Assembly (NCBI GenBank): GCA_050700835.1
Contig: JBOHDX010000106.1
Coordinates: 1 to 10,313 of the forward strand
Direction: 5' to 3'
Source: JBOHDX01 sp050700835
GTDB taxonomy: Bacteria > Actinomycetota > Actinomycetes > Propionibacteriales > Nocardioidaceae
Length of the DNA stretch: 10,313 nucleotides
In this document: piece after piece, positions 1 to 4,970 of the stretch
Layout: each line of letters begins with the position of its first letter
Numbering within the stretch: position 1 is the stretch's first letter
Position numbers and translations under genes: made by a program
Notes under the pieces: model-generated
Told to the model about the DNA's origin: nothing
Seen by the model: only the letters and a program-made list of their open reading frames with translations
Database searches by the model: none

Positions 1-2
1 CT

Positions 3-173
3 GTCGCCGCCGTCGGAGGGCGTGCCTTCCTCGTGGGCGGCGTCAACTGGCCCGAACGCATCGCCGGCGGCGCTCTCCTGCTGGTCGCGGTGGCGACGCG
101 ACCCCGCCTGCCGGGCCGACCGCCGCATCGCCCGGAGCAGCCGGCAGCGGTCTGTCCAACCGCGGACGAATAG
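3..173 (+). CDS. C-terminal end of an integral membrane protein (possibly a TRAP-type transporter permease), truncated by window edge
   Basis: An open frame enters at the left edge and stops at TAG 171-173, giving the last 56 residues of a larger protein. It contains a short hydrophobic stretch (AERIAGGALLLVAV-like, around residues 19-32 of the fragment) preceded by GGVNWPERI, and then a hydrophilic Pro/Arg-rich tail. A Trp-Pro-Glu-Arg turn followed by a last membrane helix and a short basic tail is seen at the C-terminus of fused TRAP transporter permeases, which move organic acids such as dicarboxylates. The fragment is too short to prove this, so the family is a guess; that it is the end of a membrane protein is better supported. 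No gene follows it until the metallo-hydrolase about 190 bases downstream. Confidence 0.35.
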   Translation, partial: VAAVGGRAFLVGGVNWPERIAGGALLLVAVATRPRLPGRPPHRPEQPAAVCPTADE

Positions 174-288
174 GCAAGGATCGACCTCGAGATGGCTGAC
201 GCACTGGCAACCGCCGCTCTAGCGGCAGCCGATGAGATCCGCTACGTGCGCTGACGCGACCCCGCAGTCCCCGCGGGCGCCCTGCATG

Positions 289-350
289 GTGCTGGGCGGT
301 GCGGCGCGGTGCTGGGCGGTGCTGGGCGGTGCTGGGCGGTGCTGGGCGAC
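289..350. repeat. 10-bp tandem repeat just upstream of the metallo-hydrolase start
   Basis: The unit GCTGGGCGGT occurs at 291-300, in degenerate form at 301-310, then exactly at 311-320, 321-330 and 331-340, with a partial copy at 341-348. The array ends only 3 bases before the AGGAG ribosome binding site of the next gene. The unit is not a multiple of three, so copy-number changes would shift any frame read through it, and would change the promoter or leader spacing. Confidence 0.9.
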
Positions 351-362
351 AGGAGCGACGCG

Positions 363-1301
363 ATGGTGGACGACCCGATCGAATTCGGCGCCGGCCCGCC
401 CGTCTCCGGGGACCTCGAGGTCTCCTGGTTCCCCGGATCGAAGCCGGGGCGACGCATCGAGGGGCCGCTCATCCAGGTGCACCGGCACGATCCGCACACA
501 TTCATCCTGCGGCAGAGCAAGGAGGTGAGCTTCGAGGCGCCGTTCATGTACCTGTTCTGCGGCAACGAACGAGCTCTGCTGCTCGACACCGGCGCCTCCG
601 AGCAGCCTGCCCGGTTCCCGTTGCGGGCAACCGTCGACGACATCCTCGGCGACTGGTTGTCCAGGCACCCGCGCGGGGCCTACCCACTAGTCGTCCTTCA
701 CACGCACGGTCATCGCGACCACGTCGCCGGCGATTGGCAGTTCCTCGACCGCCCGGCCACGACGGTCGTCGACCGTGACCTTGCCGCGGTCCAGGCGTAC
801 CTCGGGATCTCGCGGTGGCCGGAGGAGGTTGTCCGCCTCGACCTCGGCGGACGCGTGCTCGAGATGGTCGGGATCCCCGGGCACCATCCGGCCTCGATCG
901 CGGCCTACGACCCGTGGACCGGCTTCCTGCTGACCGGGGACACGGTCTATCCGGGCCGGTTGTACGTCGCCGACTTCCCGGCGTTCCTGGCCAGCCTCGA
1001 CCGGCTTGTCGCATTCTGTGAGGTGCGGCCGGTCAGCCACGTCATGGGGTGCCACGTCGAGATGAGGCGTACGCCCGGACGCGACTACCCGATCGGTTGC
1101 ACCTACCAGCCGGACGAGGCGGACCTGCCGATGACGGTCGCGCAGCTGACCGCCGTGCGCGACGCCGCGAGGACCGTCGCTGACCGGCCAGGGGCGCACC
1201 GGTTCGATGACGTCATCATCTTCCACGGACCGTGTCGTGGCGCGGTGGCCAGGCAGGTCGTTCGGTTGCTGTGGGGCAAGGCGCGCGATCGCCTGGGCTG
1301 A
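363..1301 (+). CDS. Metallo-beta-lactamase-fold hydrolase (glyoxalase II-like)
   Basis: A 312-residue cytoplasmic protein with no signal peptide. The metal-binding signature HxHxDH is present as H115-G-H117-R-D119-H120. Further ligands fit H174 (in IPGHHP, where most relatives have PGHTPG), D193 (in LLTGDTVY) and H226 or H231 near GCH. This is the two-metal hydrolase core of the metallo-beta-lactamase superfamily. Members cleave thioesters, lactones, lactams or phosphodiesters, and the substrate here cannot be told from sequence. The ATG at 363 is chosen because AGGAG lies at 351-355 with 7-base spacing. The frame is open back to 309 but that would be read through the tandem repeat. The C-terminal 60 residues form a basic tail region beyond the core. 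The gene converges on the alpha/beta hydrolase and probably shares its terminator hairpin. The superfamily call is safe; specific function is unknown. Confidence 0.88.
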   Translation: MVDDPIEFGAGPPVSGDLEVSWFPGSKPGRRIEGPLIQVHRHDPHTFILRQSKEVSFEAPFMYLFCGNERALLLDTGASEQPARFPLRATVDDILGDWLSRHPRGAYPLVVLHTHGHRDHVAGDWQFLDRPATTVVDRDLAAVQAYLGISRWPEEVVRLDLGGRVLEMVGIPGHHPASIAAYDPWTGFLLTGDTVYPGRLYVADFPAFLASLDRLVAFCEVRPVSHVMGCHVEMRRTPGRDYPIGCTYQPDEADLPMTVAQLTAVRDAARTVADRPGAHRFDDVIIFHGPCRGAVARQVVRLLWGKARDRLG

Positions 1302-1369
1302 CGCTGACGCTGACGCTGGCCAGGCGAGAGCCGGCGGCGAACGGCGTCCGCGTCGGCGTCGGCGTTAGC
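1297..1369. terminator. 20-bp hairpin shared by two convergent genes (likely bidirectional terminator)
   Basis: The arm at 1297-1316 (GCTGACGCTGACGCTGACGC) pairs along its whole length with 1350-1369 (GCGTCGGCGTCGGCGTTAGC), allowing G-U pairs, with a 33-base spacer. Each arm is built from short tandem repeats. The stop codon of the metallo-hydrolase (1299-1301) lies in the left arm and that of the alpha/beta hydrolase (1365-1367) in the right arm. There is no U tract, which is common for actinobacterial terminators. Its position between converging genes supports a bidirectional terminator; function is inferred. Confidence 0.6.
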
Positions 1370-2303
1370 GTTGCGGCCGCGACATCTGGTCGCGCAGGGT
1401 CTCGAGCATGTCGCCCCAGTGCTCGAAGAAGGTTGCACCGTGGCCCTTGCCGGGCCGGACGACGAGCGTCGAGCCAGGGATCCGCCCGGCGAGCCACTGC
1501 CCGTGCGAGACCGGGACCATCACGTCGCGCTCGCCGTACCACAGCCAGGTCGGCACCTTGAGCAGGGCCGGATCGATGTCCCAGTCGGCCCCCCAGGCCA
1601 CATTGTCACGGGCGTACCCGTCGTAGCTACGCAAGGCTTCCCGCAGGTCCGCGGCCCAGGCCCTTCTGGCGGCGGAATCCAGCCAGGGGGTGTCCTTCGG
1701 GGGTGCATGGTGGAAGAACTCGTCGACCATTGCCATGTCGTCCAGCGCGAGCATCCGGTCGAAGGCCACGTGTCCTTGTGCCCGGAAGCCGTCCAGGGCA
1801 CCGGTCACGTCGCCCGCATCGGCGAGGGCGAGCAGCCGCCGGTCCGGGTCTTGGGTGTCTGGGTCTTGGGTGTCTGGGTTTTGGTCGTCTGGGTCCTGGG
1901 CGTCTGTCGGCTCGATCAGGCGCCAGGGACCGATGCCCACGGCGACCCCGACCGCCCGGACCCGGTCCGGAGCCGCCAGCCCGGTCGCGAGGGCGTACGG
2001 CCCGCCGCCGGAGGCCCCGAGCACGGCGAACTCCCCGAACCCGGAGGCGTCCGCCACCTCCACGGTGTCGGCGCCGACGGAGGCCAGGCTCGGCGGGCTG
2101 TCGGAGGAACGCCCGTAGCCGGGTCGGCCGACCGAGATCAGGCGTACCCGCAGCGCCCGCGCCGGGCTGTCGCCGCTCACTGCCTGCAGCCGGCCGTTGG
2201 GCGTTCCGTGGTGGAACACGACCGGGAGGCCGGCCGGGTCGCCGCCCTCCCACAGTTGGAGCAACCGGCCGTCTGAGAGTCTGATCTCCGTGTGGCCCGA
2301 CAT
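1365..2303 (-). CDS. Alpha/beta hydrolase with Asp-Pro-rich repeat insertion
   Basis: A 312-residue protein with the alpha/beta-hydrolase fold. The oxyanion-hole motif HHGTP is at residues 31-35, the nucleophile elbow G-A-S98-G-G at 96-100, the acid D260 in GERD, and the catalytic histidine H288 in GKGHG. This complete triad implies an active serine hydrolase (esterase, lipase or haloalkane-type relatives); the substrate is unknown. Between the core and the cap, residues 134-154 are a degenerate five-residue repeat (TQDPD), encoded by a 15-bp DNA repeat. The start is the ATG at 2301-2303: the protein aligns with the family from there, and the longer frame reaching 2810 runs across the opposite LysM gene and its SOS box. 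The ribosome binding site is weak. It is divergent from the LysM gene and convergent with the metallo-hydrolase. Confidence 0.85.
   Translation of the reverse strand: MSGHTEIRLSDGRLLQLWEGGDPAGLPVVFHHGTPNGRLQAVSGDSPARALRVRLISVGRPGYGRSSDSPPSLASVGADTVEVADASGFGEFAVLGASGGGPYALATGLAAPDRVRAVGVAVGIGPWRLIEPTDAQDPDDQNPDTQDPDTQDPDRRLLALADAGDVTGALDGFRAQGHVAFDRMLALDDMAMVDEFFHHAPPKDTPWLDSAARRAWAADLREALRSYDGYARDNVAWGADWDIDPALLKVPTWLWYGERDVMVPVSHGQWLAGRIPGSTLVVRPGKGHGATFFEHWGDMLETLRDQMSRPQR
1842..1904. repeat. Degenerate 15-bp in-frame tandem repeat inside the alpha/beta hydrolase gene
   Basis: On the plus strand the phrase GGTGTCTGGGTCTTG recurs with small changes about four times in this stretch. Read on the minus strand it gives the Asp/Gln/Pro-rich series DAQDPD-DQNPD-TQDPD-TQDPD. 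As the unit is 15 bases, gain or loss of copies keeps the frame and changes only the length of a probably disordered loop. Confidence 0.85.
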
Positions 2304-2447
2304 GCCGTCGAAGGTAACCGGTCGGCCGCGCCGGCGGCAGGTTCTCGGGCGGGCCCAGGCGAATCGCTGGCCCGTGCAGTCGAAACTTTGTTCGACCCGA
2401 GCCTGGCTTTTGTCGGTGGGGTGCCGTAACTTCGTACACGTGTTCGA

Positions 2448-2463
2448 TCGAACGTCTATTCGA
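2448..2463. promoter_or_regulatory. LexA (SOS) box in front of the LysM gene
   Basis: The sequence TCGAAC-GTCT-ATTCGA matches the actinobacterial LexA operator TCGAAC-N4-GTTCGA at 11 of 12 fixed positions. It sits 22 bases before the LysM start codon, and further TTCGA half-sites surround it (GTTCGATCGAAC overlaps it at 2442-2453). LexA bound here would block initiation until DNA damage inactivates it. A weak promoter candidate is TTGTCG (2410-2415) with TACACG (2435-2440), but the 19-base spacing is loose. Confidence 0.75.
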
Positions 2464-2484
2464 ACGCTTGACGAGGAGGACGCC

Positions 2485-2856
2485 ATGAGCACCATCACCG
2501 TGACCCGGGTACGCCCGATTCGACCGCGACCCACCATCCCAGCTCGCCGGGCCCGCGCGGCGCAGCTGCGCCTTACGCGACGTGGCCGACTTGCGCTGTT
2601 CGGCTTGGTCTGCGCGATGCTGGTGGCGCTCACCGTGGCACTCGGGCCGTCGGTGTCGGCGTCGGTGCACTCCGGCGACCCCGTGCCGGTGCGCACTGTG
2701 ACGGTCAAGGCCGGGGACACGCTGTGGGGCATCGCCACCGCGGCCGCCCCCAACGGCGACACCCGGGCCATGGTGCACCGGATTGCCGAGCTGAACTCGT
2801 TGCCCGACACCGGCTCGCTGCAGATCGGTCAAACCTTGGCGGTCCCCACGTCCTGA
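2485..2856 (+). CDS. SOS-regulated LysM membrane protein (ChiZ/DivS-like division suppressor)
   Basis: A 123-residue protein in three parts: an Arg-rich cytoplasmic tail (about residues 1-35), one membrane helix (about 36-55, LALFGLVCAMLVALTVAL), and an extracytoplasmic LysM domain (about 68-121, from VRTVTVKAGDTLWGIA to LQIGQTLAVP) that binds peptidoglycan. This layout and its place upstream of nrdR match the family of Rv2719c (ChiZ) of Mycobacterium tuberculosis, an SOS-induced cell-wall protein that restrains division, and functionally YneA and DivS. The GAGGAGG at 2473-2479 fixes the ATG at 2485. In relatives the gene is divergent from lexA; here its divergent neighbour is an alpha/beta hydrolase instead. 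The LexA box directly upstream supports damage induction. The LysM call is firm; division control is inferred from family and regulation. Confidence 0.85.
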   Translation: MSTITVTRVRPIRPRPTIPARRARAAQLRLTRRGRLALFGLVCAMLVALTVALGPSVSASVHSGDPVPVRTVTVKAGDTLWGIATAAAPNGDTRAMVHRIAELNSLPDTGSLQIGQTLAVPTS

Positions 2857-2892
2857 CTCGGGTGACCCCGGGCAGAGTCGACTCGACCCGAG
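2857..2892. terminator. Possible terminator hairpin between convergent LysM and dps genes
   Basis: CTCGGGT (2857-2863), immediately after the LysM stop codon, pairs perfectly with ACCCGAG (2886-2892). The spacer itself contains the palindrome GAGTCGACTC (2875-2884). No U tract follows. The position between two converging genes favours a terminator, but the stem is only 7 bp. Confidence 0.4.
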
Positions 2893-2922
2893 CAGAACGA
2901 CCGGGATGGTGGGATCTGGTGG

Positions 2923-3579
2923 TCAGCCGCGCTTGCGGGCGCCGGCTGAGGCCTTCCTCGCGGCGGTCCGCTCTCTGGTCGTGCCGCCGGTCGAGAGATT
3001 CCCGCCGGTCGTCTCCAAGTGCGCCCGGACGAACCACTGGAACAACTCGAGCTTGGCGATCTGGCCGATCAGCATGTCCTCAGTGATCGCGTCGACGTCG
3101 GCGATCTGCTCCTGAGCCCTGCGGTGGTCGGCGACCACGCCGTCGTACACCATGTCGAGCGCGCCCAGGTGCTCGTTGGTCGTGGCTCGCCCGAGGCTGT
3201 AGTCGTCCCACGACCGGTTCTTGACGATCTCTCCTGGAGTGCCCTTGGGGGACACGCCGAGCGTCGCCATCCGCTCTGCCGTTTCGTCGACCATGTCGCG
3301 CACTTCGACCACGTGAGGGTCGATCATCTCGTGCACAGCGATGAAGTGCGGGCCGGTGACGTTCCAGTGCACGTGCTTGAGCGTGAGCTGCAGGTCGTTC
3401 AGGCTGTTGAGCCGGTCCTGCAGAAGGTCCGCGACGCGATGGCCGTCGTTCAGGGTGAGGCCGGGCACGGTGTAGGAGCCAGTGGCGTTGCGATGCGCCG
3501 CGGTGCGCCTCGCGGTGGTGTGCCCGGTATTTGTGCCCCGGGTAGCTGTGCGCCGGGCAGACGTCTTCTTGGTGGCCAT
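2923..3579 (-). CDS. dps: Dps family DNA-binding ferritin (starvation/peroxide protection)
   Basis: A 218-residue protein. The ferritin-like core (about residues 40-195) carries every ferroxidase ligand of Dps at the right spacing: H71 (in HWNVTG), H83 and D87 (in AVHEMID), D98 and E102 (in DETAER), matching H51, H63, D67, D78 and E82 of Escherichia coli Dps. Dps dodecamers oxidise Fe(II) with hydrogen peroxide, store iron and shield DNA. About 35 N-terminal residues are rich in Lys, Arg, Thr and His, and the last 17 are basic (ending ARKRG); both tails are suited to DNA binding, as in Dps proteins with a basic tail. The ATG at 3577-3579 is chosen because the frame upstream runs through non-coding repeats. 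The ribosome binding site (AGGGGTGG) is unusually distant. It stands alone on its strand, divergent from nrdR. Confidence 0.92.
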   Translation of the reverse strand: MATKKTSARRTATRGTNTGHTTARRTAAHRNATGSYTVPGLTLNDGHRVADLLQDRLNSLNDLQLTLKHVHWNVTGPHFIAVHEMIDPHVVEVRDMVDETAERMATLGVSPKGTPGEIVKNRSWDDYSLGRATTNEHLGALDMVYDGVVADHRRAQEQIADVDAITEDMLIGQIAKLELFQWFVRAHLETTGGNLSTGGTTRERTAARKASAGARKRG

Positions 3580-3713
3580 CCAACGACGGTAGCCACCCCT
3601 ACCTGGACCGGCATCTCGAGCCCCCGAGCGATCGACACTGGATTCCAAGGGCCGTCCCGGCACCCTATGTCCGTGCTCGACCCCCAGACGCCCGACTGGC
3701 CGCAGGCCCCTTC

Positions 3714-3783
3714 GCTTCACACGCCAGGCGCACCGATATGCGCCCGATATGTCCGATTCGACGGCACGCCTGGCGTGTGAAGC
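3714..3783. repeat. 17-bp perfect inverted repeat with 36-base centre
   Basis: GCTTCACACGCCAGGCG (3714-3730) is exactly inverted as CGCCTGGCGTGTGAAGC (3767-3783). The spacer holds a direct repeat, CCGATATG at 3733-3740 and again at 3745-3752, followed by CCGATTCG. It lies about 130 bases upstream of dps and 300 bases upstream of the nrdR promoter. It could be a transcribed hairpin, a protein site or a remnant of a small repeat family; nothing in the sequence decides. Confidence 0.85.
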
Positions 3784-3844
3784 CAGCGGCCTTCCGTCGG
3801 CGGCCACCGACGCGGCCGGAGCGGCCTGCCCGGTCGGCACCCGG

Positions 3845-3886
3845 GAATCGACATCCCGGTTGCCATGGGCGCCCGGTTGTCGATTC
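3845..3886. repeat. 9-bp inverted repeat, second dyad in the dps-nrdR gap
   Basis: GAATCGACA (3845-3853) is inverted as TGTCGATTC (3878-3886) around a 24-base centre in which CCCGGTTG occurs twice, at 3855-3862 and 3872-3879. It may be an operator or weak hairpin. Its function is unknown. Confidence 0.5.
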
Positions 3887-3924
3887 GTGCGTCGACGGGA
3901 CGATGAATGACCGTGGCACGCGGC

Positions 3925-4014
3925 TCCGGAGCCGGGCACCACACCGGAGCCGGGCACCACACCGGAGCCGGGCACCACACCGGAGCCGGGCACCACACCG
4001 GAGCCGGGCACCAC
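3925..4014. repeat. Minisatellite: five tandem copies of an 18-bp unit
   Basis: The unit ACCGGAGCCGGGCACCAC is repeated exactly four times (3943-4014), preceded by one copy with T for A at the first base (3925-3942). The copies abut with no spacer, so this is not a CRISPR array. The length of 18 keeps all frames open, which creates spurious reading frames on both strands (Thr-Gly-Ala-Gly-His-His on plus, Val-Val-Pro-Gly-Ser-Gly on minus). It ends 74 bases before the -35 of the nrdR promoter. Confidence 0.95.
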
Positions 4015-4087
4015 GCCTCGCGACACGCCCGGAATGCGGCGCTGACCTGCGCCGATACAGAAAGTGTCAGGACCTTGCGGGATTCTC

Positions 4088-4116
4088 TTGCACGTGCCAG
4101 GAGCCGAGCGTATGGT
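4088..4116 (+). promoter_or_regulatory. Probable nrdR-nrdJ promoter
   Basis: TTGCAC (4088-4093) and TATGGT (4111-4116) are separated by exactly 17 bases. The -10 matches 4 of 6 consensus positions and the -35 matches 3. The start would fall near 4123, inside the first NrdR box, which is where a repressor should sit. It predicts a leader of about 240 bases. Confidence 0.5.
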
Positions 4117-4118
4117 CA

Positions 4119-4134
4119 CCCCTACATGTAGTAC
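4119..4134. promoter_or_regulatory. NrdR box 1
   Basis: CCCCTACATGTAGTAC contains the perfect palindrome CTACATGTAG (4122-4131) and fits the core of the known NrdR consensus acaCwAtATaTwGtgt, with C/G at the central variable positions. Its centre is 31 bp from that of box 2, three helical turns, as is usual for paired NrdR boxes. Confidence 0.7.
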
Positions 4135-4148
4135 TTACACCGGTGTGA

Positions 4149-4157
4149 TTATCCACA
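4149..4157 (+). promoter_or_regulatory. DnaA-box match TTATCCACA overlapping NrdR box 2
   Basis: The nine bases are identical to the strongest DnaA box of Escherichia coli. A second near match, TCGTCCACA, lies at 4214-4222 and differs from the actinobacterial form TTGTCCACA at one base. It may be a true DnaA site or an accident of the NrdR box sequence. Confidence 0.4.
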
Positions 4158-4165
4158 TCTAGTCT
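4150..4165. promoter_or_regulatory. NrdR box 2
   Basis: TATCCACATCTAGTCT is a weaker match than box 1, keeping C-x-A-x-A-T-x-T-A-G of the core. Its spacing from box 1 is the main support. With box 1 it should let NrdR, when loaded with ATP or dATP, shut off this operon, meaning autoregulation of nrdR. Confidence 0.6.
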
Positions 4166-4363
4166 ACAGGATGGTGGCTCGTCACCCACAGCAACACCGG
4201 CATCATCCCCAGCTCGTCCACAGAATCATCCCCAGCAGCCACCCCGAACAACGGGGTACTGCGCTGTGCCCAACCCTGAAATGGTGGCGAGCCCACCTCT
4301 CGCAACCGCCGACCACCCGCAGCAGCCACGACTAGCAGCAGCAACGAAAGGAGGCCCGGACAC
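4166..4363 (+). other. Long untranslated leader of nrdR
   Basis: No gene is seen here. It holds a direct repeat, ATCATCCCCAGC at 4202-4213 and 4225-4236. It also has a small hairpin, ACCCCG-AACAA-CGGGGT (4241-4257). The stretch ends with the strong ribosome binding site AAAGGAGG (4347-4354). I looked for the conserved GCCACTG core of cobalamin riboswitches and did not find it. Confidence 0.5.
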
Positions 4364-4882
4364 ATGCACTGCCCGCACTGCCGCAACACCGACACCCGGG
4401 TTCTCGACAGCCGGGTCAGCGACGACGGCGCCTCGATCCGCCGCCGGCGTACCTGCCCCGAGTGCGAGCGCCGCTTCTCCACCGTCGAGCAGGTCCAGCT
4501 GTCCGTCGTGAAGCGGTCCGGCGCCGCGGAGCCCTTCAGTCGCGACAAGGTCATCGCCGGGGTACGCAAGGCCTGCAAGGGCCGCCCCGTCAGCGAGGAC
4601 GACGTCGCACTCCTCGGCCACACGGTCGAGGACTCGCTGCGTGCCGCCGGCTGCGCCGAGGTGCTCACCCCAGAGGTGGGGCTGGCGATCTTGGGGCCGC
4701 TGCGCGAGCTCGACGAGGTGGCCTACCTGCGGTTCGCCAGTGTCTATCGCGCCTTTGAGTCGGCCGAGGACTTCGAGACCGAGATCGCGATGCTGCGTGC
4801 CGAACGCGAGGCGGCCACTGAGCCCATCGCGGCCAGCGCCGGACCAGTCACCGAACCCGCCGAAGCACCCGCGACCGGCTGA
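4364..4882 (+). CDS. nrdR: Transcriptional repressor NrdR of ribonucleotide reductase genes
   Basis: A 172-residue cytoplasmic repressor. The N-terminal zinc ribbon is complete, with C3-P-H-C6 and C31-P-E-C34 and the basic RRRRTCPEC region that contacts DNA. The ATP-cone follows (about residues 46-136, beginning VVKRSGAAEPFSRDKVIAGV), which senses ATP and dATP so that repression follows the dNTP pool. The length is slightly above the usual 150-160 because of an Ala/Pro/Glu-rich tail after residue 145. The ATG at 4364 is fixed by AGGAGG at 4349-4354 and by the MHCPHC start typical of the family. It is first in a two-gene operon with nrdJ, 88 bases downstream, and has two NrdR boxes at its own promoter. 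Confidence 0.97.
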   Translation: MHCPHCRNTDTRVLDSRVSDDGASIRRRRTCPECERRFSTVEQVQLSVVKRSGAAEPFSRDKVIAGVRKACKGRPVSEDDVALLGHTVEDSLRAAGCAEVLTPEVGLAILGPLRELDEVAYLRFASVYRAFESAEDFETEIAMLRAEREAATEPIAASAGPVTEPAEAPATG

Positions 4883-4908
4883 GAAACACCCCCGTACGCA
4901 AGCAAGAA

Positions 4909-4926
4909 CGGGCAGGAATCTGCCCG
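4909..4926 (+). other. Intercistronic hairpin between nrdR and nrdJ
   Basis: CGGGCAG (4909-4915) pairs perfectly with CTGCCCG (4920-4926) around the loop GAAT. No U tract follows, so full termination is unlikely. It could protect or process the mRNA, or set the ratio of repressor to enzyme. Confidence 0.5.
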
Positions 4927-4970
4927 CCCAGACGTTGACAAGTATGAGTGACTCGATGAGGAGACGACGC

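Noticed and set aside
192..254. Twenty-codon frame MADALATAALAAADEIRYVR with a weak AAGGA upstream
   Set aside because: The spacing is poor and there is no family support; it could be a remnant or leader peptide, but chance is as likely.
1365..2810. Longer version of the alpha/beta hydrolase starting at 2810
   Set aside because: The extra 169 codons are antisense to the LysM gene and its LexA box, and show no hydrolase sequence.
3925..4014. CRISPR-like array
   Set aside because: The copies are contiguous with no spacers, and no cas genes are nearby.
3907..4131. Plus-strand frame of 74 codons through the 18-bp minisatellite (TGAGHH repeats)
   Set aside because: It exists because the unit length is a multiple of three, has no ribosome binding site, and runs through the nrdR promoter and NrdR box 1.
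4149..4222. Replication origin, from two DnaA-like boxes
   Set aside because: There are only two boxes, no AT-rich region, and no dnaA or dnaN nearby.
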